Shown here: in pieces, positions 29,136-36,736 of the stretch | Layout of the letters: each line of letters begins with the position of its first letter | Numbering within the stretch: position 1 is the first letter of the stretch | Position numbers and translations under genes: made by a program | DNA from: Arthrobacter sp. | GTDB lineage: Bacteria > Actinomycetota > Actinomycetes > Actinomycetales > Micrococcaceae | Length of the DNA: 36,736 bases | NCBI GenBank assembly: GCA_025464875.1 | Contig: JAODMV010000004.1 | Coordinates: 1-36,736, forward strand | Direction of reading: 5' to 3' | The notes under the pieces: model-generated | Database searches by the model: none | Seen by the model: the letters and a program-made list of their open reading frames with translations, nothing else | What the model was told of the DNA's origin: nothing

Positions 29136-29357
29136 ATGAGTGCAACATATGAAGCGTCCCGGCCCGTCACCTCCGACAGCCCCGAGGAGGTGGCTTCAGC
29201 GGTCCGGGCGGCCACACAGGAACTTCGCGACACGTTGGAGAGCAACGGAATCAACGCCACTTTTGAAGATCTTGCCCTGCTCGGGCACTCGGAGTCCTGG
29301 GATGGCGACGGGCAGCGGTGGGTCCATGTCAGCTGGGATGGCGAAGAGGCGGGGTAG
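29136..29357 (+). CDS. Small hypothetical protein
   Basis: MSATYEASRPVTSDSPEEVASAVRAATQELRDTLESNGINATFEDLALLGHSESWDGDGQRWVHVSWDGEEAG; no recognised family. Confidence 0.45.
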   Translation: MSATYEASRPVTSDSPEEVASAVRAATQELRDTLESNGINATFEDLALLGHSESWDGDGQRWVHVSWDGEEAG

Positions 29358-29376
29358 CGCCAGGAACGGCTGAAGC

Positions 29377-30318
29377 GTGAACGGAGATGGCACACTGGGT
29401 CTGAACTATGTGGAAGGAGACCCGTTGGAGCCACTTTCGGATGTTGAGGTGCCCAGATGGTGGAAGGATCTCGGATTGCCGGGGCTGGTGGATATTCACA
29501 CCCACTTCCTGCCAGACCGCATGATGCGCCGGGTATGGGCGCATTTCGACGAGGCCGGCCCGCTGATTGGGCGCCCCTGGCCGATCACCTATCGGGGAGA
29601 CGAGGCGAACCGATTGGCGCACCTCCGGCAGATGGGGATCCGCCGCTTCACCGCCCTGACCTACGCGCACCGGCCCGGCATGGCCGCCGACCTCACCGAC
29701 TTCGCCTTGGACTTGGCCGCGGCAGAACCGGACTGTGTTCCGAGCGCGACATTCTTCCCCGAGGACGGCGTTCTGGACCAGGTGCGCTCAGCGCTTGAGC
29801 GCGGCGCCCGGGTGTTCAAGGTCCACGCCCAGGTGGGCGGATTTGACCTGCGCGAACCCGTGCTCGACCCGGTCTGGGGACTCCTGGCCGACGCCGCGGT
29901 GCCGGTGGTGGTGCACGTGGGCAGCGGCCCTGTTCCACGGGCAGGTTTCACCGGGCCGGACAAGCTGGAGGGCGTGATGCGGCGGCATCCCAACTTGACG
30001 GCCGTCGTGGCCCATCTTGGCGCACCGGAGTATGCCGAGTTCCTCGACCTGGCCCAGAGTTACCCGCGCCTTCATGTGGACACCACCATGGTGTTCACCG
30101 ATTTCTTCGAGGCAGGAGCCCCGTTCCCCTCCGCGCTTTTGCCGCGGCTGGTGGAGCTCGCCGACCGGGTCGTCCTCGGCAGCGACTTCCCGAACATCCC
30201 TTACAACTACGCCCATCAGTTGGAGGCGCTGGAACGGCTCCGTGACAAGGAGCCCCGCCTCGACGACGACTGGCTGCGCGCCGTCTGCTGGTCCAACGGA
30301 CACAGGCTGATCGGGTAG
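29377..30318 (+). CDS. Amidohydrolase-family metal-dependent hydrolase
   Basis: GLVDIHTHFLPDRMMRRVW, VVVHVGSGP, NLTAVVAHLGAPEY, VVLGSDFPNIPYNY. Confidence 0.87.
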   Translation: MNGDGTLGLNYVEGDPLEPLSDVEVPRWWKDLGLPGLVDIHTHFLPDRMMRRVWAHFDEAGPLIGRPWPITYRGDEANRLAHLRQMGIRRFTALTYAHRPGMAADLTDFALDLAAAEPDCVPSATFFPEDGVLDQVRSALERGARVFKVHAQVGGFDLREPVLDPVWGLLADAAVPVVVHVGSGPVPRAGFTGPDKLEGVMRRHPNLTAVVAHLGAPEYAEFLDLAQSYPRLHVDTTMVFTDFFEAGAPFPSALLPRLVELADRVVLGSDFPNIPYNYAHQLEALERLRDKEPRLDDDWLRAVCWSNGHRLIG

Positions 30319-30432
30319 GGGGCCGCCGTTAAATCGTGAAACCCTGGGTACTTGAAGTCTAGTAAGCGTGCTGATTAACTCATGAGTATCGCCGCATACG
30401 TCGGCAGCGTCATATCGAAAGGATGTGCAGTC

Positions 30433-30699
30433 ATGGGAATTCTTGGATGGCTCATACTCGGGCTTATCGCGGGGGCCATTGCTAAAGCCATACTTCCTGG
30501 GAGGCAGGGCGGAGGCTGGGTCGTCACCCTCGTTCTGGGCGTTGTCGGGGCGATACTCGGCGGATGGATCGGATCGCTGATCTTCGGCGGGGGGCTCGGT
30601 GATTTCTTCGACCTCCGAACGTGGCTACTCGCCATCCTCGGCGCTGTCATCGTGCTGCTGATCTACGGCGCCGTCGCGGGCCGCAGGACCCGGGCCTGA
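30433..30699 (+). CDS. GlsB/YeaQ/YmgE-family stress-response membrane protein
   Basis: MGILGWLILGLIAGAIAKAILPGRQGGGWVVTLVLGVVGAILGGWIG; GAAAGGA upstream. Confidence 0.9.
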   Translation: MGILGWLILGLIAGAIAKAILPGRQGGGWVVTLVLGVVGAILGGWIGSLIFGGGLGDFFDLRTWLLAILGAVIVLLIYGAVAGRRTRA

Positions 30700-30793
30700 G
30701 CAGTCGACGCATGACTGCGAGGAGCAAACAGCCCCAGCACTGACGGGCACGGCATCCAGGTGCTGTCAACCCGAGGGCGACTATAGATCGAAG

Positions 30794-30825
30794 GTGGCGG
30801 CCTGCTCAAAGGAGCAGGCCGCCAC
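30794..30825 (+). terminator. Strong intrinsic terminator-like hairpin
   Basis: GTGGCGGCCTGCTC-AAAG-GAGCAGGCCGCCAC, a perfect 14-bp stem with 4-nt loop, followed by TCTTTGTT. Confidence 0.8.
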
Positions 30826-30853
30826 TCTTTGTTCCGTACCCGTCGAAGCCCGG

Positions 30854-31268
30854 CTAATGATCGTCTGCGGACGACTGGCGGCGATAGCGTTCCCGCTGGC
30901 CGTACGTGGCGCGCAGGATGTCGTCCTTGGACTCGAAACCGGAGCCGGGCGCGCCACCGACGAGGATGTTGTCATCCAGGCAACCTCGCATGGACCACGC
31001 AAGGTCGGCGACGGTGGCGCTGACGCGGCGGTGGATGTTCACGGCGCCCAAAGCAGGCAAAGAATCCAACGCGATCGGCTGGGCGTCGGCCACCTCAACC
31101 ACGAGGGTGCGGCTTTCGAAGCGGATGGGCAGATCGGTCACGCCGACCATGACGTCCCAGTCGAACCGGCGCAGGATCTTCCCCAGGGCGCCCAGCATCC
31201 GCGGCCACCTCGGCCGTCACCTCCGGTTCGACCGCCACCCCAAGGGTCCGTTCCCGTATGGTGTTCAC
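30854..31268 (-). pseudogene. Frame-disrupted coding remnant, unknown family
   Basis: MNTIRERTLGVAVEPEVTAEVAADA (GTG at 31268) continues in a different frame as LGALGKILRRFDWDVMVGVTDLPIRFESRTLVVEVADAQPIALDSLPALGAVNIHRRVSATVADLAWSM. The latter shows strong G/C third-position bias. Confidence 0.5.
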
Positions 31269-31380
31269 TTCCGCCGACCCATCCGGCACGGCCAGTCTGC
31301 CGCGAGATTCACGAGCACCCCACAGTCCGCGCCCCGGTGAACAGCGCACGGCCGCCGCATATGGGAGTTCAAGGCGCAGC

Positions 31381-31935
31381 TCAGGCGGGGGTCTTGGCCA
31401 GCCTGCGCAACTCAATCCCGGACGCGATGAGCAGTGCGCCGGTGACAATCGCAAAGGCCGACAGCAGACCCAGAAGACTGAGGATCCCGGCCCCGGGAAA
31501 AAGCATCATCAGGAGTCCGAAAAGTGTGGTGACTATGCCGGTAACAAGCCAGAGCCACCACCGTCGAACTGTCTTCTTGACTTCGAAGGCGAGCGCGATC
31601 TGTGAGACGCCCAGGATCACCGCCCATACTCCTATGACGATGGCCAGGACCAGCGCGGTAATGCCGGGCCAGACCAGAGCCACGATGCCCGCGAGAACGG
31701 AGACAACGCCGCCCACGATTTGCCAGGCGGAGCGGCTCTCTTTGTTCCGGATGTATTGCCCGATGCTGGTGACGCCATCAATGATGGCGTAGATGCCGAA
31801 GAGAAAGACCAGTGCGATGACGGTCGGCCCCGGCCATAGGATAACCAGGACGCCAAACAGGACGGCGACGACTCCCCGGATCAGCAAAGCCGTGCCGGAG
31901 CCCTTGAATAGGCTTTTTGCTACAGCTTCAGACAT
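31381..31935 (-). CDS. HdeD-family membrane protein
   Basis: LIRGVVAVLFGVLVILWPGPTVIALVFLFGIYAIIDGV, multi-TM repeats; ATG at 31935. Confidence 0.87.
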   Translation of the reverse strand: MSEAVAKSLFKGSGTALLIRGVVAVLFGVLVILWPGPTVIALVFLFGIYAIIDGVTSIGQYIRNKESRSAWQIVGGVVSVLAGIVALVWPGITALVLAIVIGVWAVILGVSQIALAFEVKKTVRRWWLWLVTGIVTTLFGLLMMLFPGAGILSLLGLLSAFAIVTGALLIASGIELRRLAKTPA

Positions 31936-32086
31936 GGTCGTACCTCCACTCCATCGCACCTTTGAGTCTCCTCCTGAATCAGTCCACCCGCGTGACCCTG
32001 ACATGTCCAAAAACTGCCGGGTTCTGGCTCTGGCAGGTCCTACGGCGAGCCGCTCGGGTATTCACCGCAGGACCTGTCAGGCCCGC

Positions 32087-32590
32087 TCACTCTTCGTGGG
32101 AGGGCACCACAAGAACCGGCCGGGCTTGCTCCCGGGTCAGGGTCGCGGACACCGACCCTTCCAGCGCCCGGGCCATACGGGCGAGGCGCCCCGGGCGCGG
32201 CCCGCCGACAACGAGCAATGACGCGTCCGTGCTCTCTGCCATCCGGTCAAGCGCGTGGGCCACCTCTCCGTTCAGCACCCGGAAGGACCAAAGCCCGCCG
32301 GGCGGCCCGAGAATGGTTTGAAGCCTCTGCAGCACCTCCTCCGAGGGGAAGTCTGCTTCAACATTGACCGCCGGATCCAGCGACGAGGCTGTCCGCGATC
32401 GTGCGGACTCCCATTCAGTGAGGTAGCTGGCGGGATCCACGAAAGCGCAGATCAGGTGCAACCCCAGCCCCGACGCGAGCCCCGCCGCCGTCCTGAGCAA
32501 ATCCTCCGGAAAATGCCACGCCACTCCCAACACGATCGGCCCGTCCAGACGCCTGTTGCCTGAGAAGCCCGGTTCGCCTGAAGACCCCAT
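32087..32590 (-). CDS. Universal stress protein (UspA-like)
   Basis: IVLGVAWHFPEDLLRTAAGLASGLGLHLICAFVDP; DASLLVVGGPRPGRLARMARALEGSVSATLTREQARPVLVVP. Confidence 0.82.
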   Translation of the reverse strand: MGSSGEPGFSGNRRLDGPIVLGVAWHFPEDLLRTAAGLASGLGLHLICAFVDPASYLTEWESARSRTASSLDPAVNVEADFPSEEVLQRLQTILGPPGGLWSFRVLNGEVAHALDRMAESTDASLLVVGGPRPGRLARMARALEGSVSATLTREQARPVLVVPSHEE

Positions 32591-32668
32591 CAGTTAACCC
32601 GTCCGCATGCCAGGGAGCCGAACCGACCGCGGGCGAGGGAGCGCCCATACACGGACAGCAGCTGGGGG

Positions 32669-33070
32669 CTAGGCCCAGAATTCGTCACCCTGCGCTGTGT
32701 CCTCGAAGAACTCCCGGCCCTCATTGATCTTGCCGTCTCGAAGCCGGAACGCGAGCGCGCCGTACGTGTCCAGGGTCCTCCCCTTGTTCTCTGCCTGGCT
32801 GTGCTGCAGCGCGACGGTGTGGTTCTCCCCTGCGATGACGTCCTGGACTGTCGCCGTGAAGGTTCCGGCGGAGCGCGTCGCCAGTTCACCGAAATACGCC
32901 AGGATTGCCTCGCGTCCTTGCTTCTTGCCCGAAAGCGCACCGTTTCCGGCGACATGCCAGACTGCGTCCTCCGCGAAAAGTTCGCCAAGTGTCGCCATGT
33001 CTCCCGCGCTGAACGCCTCGTACCCGCGCCGGATCAGTTCAGCGTTTTCCTGGGTTGCCATCTCGGCCAC
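32669..33070 (-). CDS. NTF2-like/SnoaL-type protein
   Basis: LIRRGYEAFSAGDMATLGELFAEDAVWHVAGNGALSGKKQGREAILAYF. Confidence 0.85.
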   Translation of the reverse strand: MAEMATQENAELIRRGYEAFSAGDMATLGELFAEDAVWHVAGNGALSGKKQGREAILAYFGELATRSAGTFTATVQDVIAGENHTVALQHSQAENKGRTLDTYGALAFRLRDGKINEGREFFEDTAQGDEFWA

Positions 33071-33191
33071 CTCACCGTCATCGTCGTCGAGTCGCTCTCG
33101 AACGGCTTAAGGCTATTCCTGGCCAATCCGCTTGTCGATGGCCCGGCGACGGGAGCGGGCATGCTTCGCGCGCGTTTAGGGACAGTCCTGG

Positions 33192-34592
33192 TCACTTGGT
33201 TGTCGGTTCCCTCCCCGTATGGACCCCCGGCTCCTTGCTCGTGTTCTGGATACCCAGTGCTGAGACCACGCCCCCAAGGATGAGCAGCAGCGCTGTGGCG
33301 ATCAGCCCGCGGTGGAATCCATCCAGGTCCAGTTGCTTTCCGGTAATGAGCCCCACCAGTGCGATGCCAAGCAGCCCGGCGACCCGGGCGACGGCGTTGT
33401 TCACGGCGGAGCCGATTCCTGACTGTTGTTCGGAGATGGAGCTGAGTATGGCGGCGGTCAGCGGTGCGACGGTTGCCGAGAGACCGACGCCGAACAGGAT
33501 GACCCCGGGGAGCAGCTGAGTCCAGTAGTTGACCGGTGTCTGCGCGGCAAGCATCAGGAGGTAGCCAATTCCGCCGAGAATTGGGCCGAATGCCATGAAC
33601 CAGCGTGGGCCGAACGTGCCGGCCAGGGAACCGAACCATGAGGAGAGAAGGATATTGAGCAGGCTGACCGGCAGGAGTGCCAGGGCGGCCAGGGTTGCCG
33701 AGAACCCGGCCACCTGCTGGAGGAACAGCACGACGATGAACCCCCCGATCGACAGCGCGGCATAGATGAAGGCCGTGGCAACATTGCCGACGGCAAAGTT
33801 CCTGACGGTGAACAGATCGAGCGGCATGAGCGGCTGCTTCGCCATTTGCTGCCGCCAGATGAACGCTGCCAGGCACAGAAGACCGAGGGTGAACGGGCCC
33901 AGGATCATCGGGCTCCCCCATCCGTAGTTGCCTTGCTCGATCAGGGCATACACCGGGCCGCCCAACCCGAGGACACACAGCACCGCGCCGGGATAGTCAA
34001 TGCGGACGCCTTTCTCCCTTACGTCCCGGACGTTCAGCACGCCGAGCAGATACAGCGTCACGGCAATCGGAGCGACGTTGATGCCGAACACCCAGCGCCA
34101 GCTGAGCGAATCGACGAGCAGTCCGCCCAGAATGGGCCCTGCGACAAACGCCACTGTGGTGCCCGCCGTCCACTGACCGATGGCTTTCGCCCGTGCCTTT
34201 TGATCGAAGCTTGACGTGATGAGAGCAAGAGAACTCGGCACCAGCAACGCACCCGCGATGCCCTGCAGGGCGCGCGAGATAATCAGCAACCCGGCGGTGG
34301 GCGCAAAGGCGCACATCAGCGAGGTGACCCCGAACCCGATCAGGCCGATGCGGAGAATGAGGTTTCGTCCGAGTACGTCCGAGAGCGAACCGGCGAGCAG
34401 TATCAGGGAACCGAGGGTGATCAGGTACGCGTCGACCACCCATTGCTGCGTGGTCAGCCCGCCACCCAGTTCGCGCGAAATTGCCGGCAGAGCCACGTTG
34501 ATGACGCTGGCGTCCAGAAATGACACGAAGGACGCGAGTATCGCGATCCAGAGCACGAGCCGCTGCGCCTTGGTGACGGGTGGGGAACTCAC
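33192..34592 (-). CDS. MFS transporter, DHA2/EmrB-QacA type
   Basis: FVSFLDASVINVALPAISRELGGGLTTQQWVVDAYLITLGSLILLAGSLSDVLGRN; ~14 TM pattern; GTG start at 34592 preferred. Confidence 0.9.
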   Translation of the reverse strand: MSSPPVTKAQRLVLWIAILASFVSFLDASVINVALPAISRELGGGLTTQQWVVDAYLITLGSLILLAGSLSDVLGRNLILRIGLIGFGVTSLMCAFAPTAGLLIISRALQGIAGALLVPSSLALITSSFDQKARAKAIGQWTAGTTVAFVAGPILGGLLVDSLSWRWVFGINVAPIAVTLYLLGVLNVRDVREKGVRIDYPGAVLCVLGLGGPVYALIEQGNYGWGSPMILGPFTLGLLCLAAFIWRQQMAKQPLMPLDLFTVRNFAVGNVATAFIYAALSIGGFIVVLFLQQVAGFSATLAALALLPVSLLNILLSSWFGSLAGTFGPRWFMAFGPILGGIGYLLMLAAQTPVNYWTQLLPGVILFGVGLSATVAPLTAAILSSISEQQSGIGSAVNNAVARVAGLLGIALVGLITGKQLDLDGFHRGLIATALLLILGGVVSALGIQNTSKEPGVHTGREPTTK

Positions 34593-34654
34593 CCTTCCAG
34601 TAAACACCGCAACGCCCCGACGGGAAGGCAAGCACACCACCCCGGCCGCTCCCC

Positions 34655-35050
34655 CTAGCCGCTGAGGCGCTCATGGAGTTCGAACAGCAGGCGATCGACG
34701 GTCCGGGAATACCTTTCCTGGGCGGAGGCCAGACGCGACAGGCCAGGACTCTCATCGCTGCTGACGCTGATGTGGACCGCGACGTGGCCGCCTTCGGAGG
34801 CCACTTCCGTCCGGATCCGAATGGGCCATTTTTCCGCGGGTAGCAGCATCCCCAAGGCCCGCAGAGCAACCCTGGACCCGAGCCGAGCGGTGATCACGGA
34901 TTCGGTCCGCTCCAGAACCCTGCCCCTGCGCTCGCGCACGAGGCCGGCGACTATCGGCAAGATCTCGTCCGGATCCCGGGCCACTGAATACCGGGCGGTC
35001 CGATCTACGGGTCCCGGATTGAGGTTGACCATGGCGCCAGTCTGTCCCAC
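34655..35050 (-). CDS. Hypothetical protein
   Basis: 131-aa ORF with plausible composition (MVNLNPGPVDRTARYSVARDPDEILPIVAGLV...); no recognised family. Confidence 0.55.
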   Translation of the reverse strand: MGQTGAMVNLNPGPVDRTARYSVARDPDEILPIVAGLVRERRGRVLERTESVITARLGSRVALRALGMLLPAEKWPIRIRTEVASEGGHVAVHISVSSDESPGLSRLASAQERYSRTVDRLLFELHERLSG

Positions 35051-35140
35051 GAAGCGTCCTGCGACAACACTCGGGAGTAGAAGACTTCGCCGACGGGTCC
35101 GATATCCGGGCTTCCCTCCCGTCCGGTCGCTTCCCTTCCG

Positions 35141-36082
35141 TCATCGCTGCCAGCGGGCCGGATCCACCTCAAGCGCCGAACGGTCCCAGTGTCCCGTTTC
35201 CGCGGCCGCATCGTAGCTCGCGTGCAGGAACCGCAGCAGCGTCCCGTCCGGGTCCGACGCGGAGCGGACGTTCTCGTAGGGAAGGAGGTACAGCTTGTCG
35301 GCCGTGTTGTACGCGGCCCCGTCGGCTTCGCCTACCGACTCGGCGTAGCCTGCCGGCTCCGGGTAGGCGTAGGCGTAGAAAGCCCCTTCCTCACCTCCGC
35401 CGGGCCAGAACCCGCAGCTGCTCAGTTCCCGGGAGTAGGCCTCCACCATCACCCTGTCGGGGCTGTTTGGGGCGCCTCCGGGGTGGGCGGGCGCCACGCG
35501 GCCGGAGAACCTCGTGTAGGCCAGGTCCATGGACCCCCAGAAGAAGTGGACGGGACTCGCCTTCCCCCTGAAGGAAGACCTGAAGCCGTTAAGAACGCGG
35601 TCCGCCTGAAGCAACTGCTGCCAGAACAAGCTGGTGGCCTCGGGGTCGTATGAGGCGTGCTGGTGGTCCTCGGCGAACGGGATGGCCGGGACCACCTCAT
35701 TCGGTACCGCCCGGATCGAGGCCTCGATGCCGATCCTGTCCAAGGCCTCGAAGACCTCGGTATGGAATTGGGCCACCGACTTGGCTGCGAGGACCACGCT
35801 GCCAGACCTGCCATCGCTGGAGCGTATGTGCAGCCGGTGATCACAGAAATCGAACTCTATGTCGAACGCCCCGCTGCCATACGGGATCTTTGACGTGGTC
35901 AATCCCCGCGGCGTGACGTACAGCGTCACCTGCCACCAGTGGTTCAGCATCGGCGCATATGCCATCCGGACCTTGCCGACGATCTGAGTCCACATGTGCA
36001 CCGTGTCCCGGGTCTGCGCCCAGTCAGTTACCCGGAGCGTGGGCCACGCCTCGGAATGGCCGGGGGCTTCATGCTGATCCAT
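35141..36082 (-). CDS. DUF5996-family protein
   Basis: WTQIVGKVRMAYAPMLNHWWQVTLYVTPRGLTTSKIPYGSGAFDIEFDFCDHRLHI...GKASPVHFFWGSMDLAYTRFSGR; ATG (MDQHEAP) at 36082. Confidence 0.85.
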   Translation of the reverse strand: MDQHEAPGHSEAWPTLRVTDWAQTRDTVHMWTQIVGKVRMAYAPMLNHWWQVTLYVTPRGLTTSKIPYGSGAFDIEFDFCDHRLHIRSSDGRSGSVVLAAKSVAQFHTEVFEALDRIGIEASIRAVPNEVVPAIPFAEDHQHASYDPEATSLFWQQLLQADRVLNGFRSSFRGKASPVHFFWGSMDLAYTRFSGRVAPAHPGGAPNSPDRVMVEAYSRELSSCGFWPGGGEEGAFYAYAYPEPAGYAESVGEADGAAYNTADKLYLLPYENVRSASDPDGTLLRFLHASYDAAAETGHWDRSALEVDPARWQR

Positions 36083-36339
36083 GGCAGGTCCTTCCGCAGA
36101 AATTCCGAACAAAACAGGGCAGCTATGAACCCTTATACCAAGAGTGGAATGGCCCGCACTATGGCTGGAAGCTCCCCCGGAAGCAATGTCCCGCCGCGCC
36201 GCAGCCGGCCCGGCAGGACAGCCCGGAGGCGAGCCGCCGGGAGGGCCTGCCGCGTGTCCTCTACGATACGGCCACCGACCTGACCGGCATACGCGACGCC
36301 CGATGCCGTGCTCAAAGCCATCGTCCGGGCACCCGGTCA

Positions 36340-36736
36340 TTGATCGGCAGCGACGTCGCCTACCTCATCTCGCTCGAAAACGGGAAGGCGCTGGCCGACG
36401 CCCGCGGAGAGGTGGCGTAGGCCGCCGCATTCTTCCGCTGGTACTTCGAGGAAGCCGTCCGGATCATCGGCGATGTCTTCACCTCGCCGTCGGGCGCCAA
36501 CTAGATCCGGGTGGAGCACCCGCGCATCGGCGTCTGCGTGCTGATCACCCCCTGGAACTTCCCGGCGGCCATGGCCACGAGGAAGCTGGCTCCCGCGCTG
36601 GCGGCGGGTTGCACCGCCGTGCTCAAACCGGCCACGCTCACTCCGCTCACCGCCTTGGCAATCGCCCAACTGATGGTCGACGCCGGAACCCCGGCGGGCG
36701 TGGTCAACGTGATCACCACGAGCACGACCAGCGAGG
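36340..36736 (+). pseudogene. Succinate-semialdehyde/aldehyde dehydrogenase fragment with two in-frame TAG stops (runs off window end)
   Basis: Single frame: [130 protein letters not shown] at 36418 and 36502. Confidence 0.85.

Noticed and set aside
28376-29434. 352-aa minus-strand ORF
   Set aside because: Fuses unrelated frames; only the internal MSLLKRTLSIAAAVVLAGSI segment looks coding, as part of the lipase remnant.
36501-36725. 74-aa minus-strand ORF
   Set aside because: Antisense to the aldehyde dehydrogenase coding frame.

Overview
High-GC actinobacterial DNA, probably Arthrobacter/Pseudarthrobacter-like (inferred from gene content and codon bias). The left 14 kb is a molybdoenzyme island. 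It holds the 3' part of a YdeP/FdhF-type molybdopterin oxidoreductase, a DUF6457 gene, a divergent LysR regulator, and a tightly packed form I aerobic CO-dehydrogenase operon. The operon order is coxM-coxS-coxL(AYACSFR)-XdhC/YHS fusion-MocA-like-coxD(MoxR)-coxE(VWA)-coxG-XdhC-DUF5134. The middle contains Sua5/YrdC, a small SARP/BTAD regulator, a leaderless HtrA-like protease, a leaderless HtaA-domain protein, amylosucrase, and a two-component system whose kinase and regulator genes converge with overlapping 3' ends. It also contains DUF4193, LLM oxidoreductase, a MarR/NAD(P)-binding divergent pair, a cupredoxin lipoprotein and a CFA synthase. The right ~10 kb carries LigD polymerase, amidohydrolase, GlsB, HdeD, Usp, NTF2-like, MFS and DUF5996 genes. 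Interspersed there are at least four disrupted coding remnants not shown as such in the ORF track: GerW/YtfJ-like, secreted lipase, a frame-broken unknown, and an aldehyde dehydrogenase with two in-frame TAG stops. The most interesting candidate biology is the cox operon: an XdhC-YHS fusion and a Met/His-rich DUF5134 membrane protein, possibly linked to copper supply for the Mo-S-Cu site (hypothesis). No tRNA, rRNA, CRISPR array or transposase was recognised.
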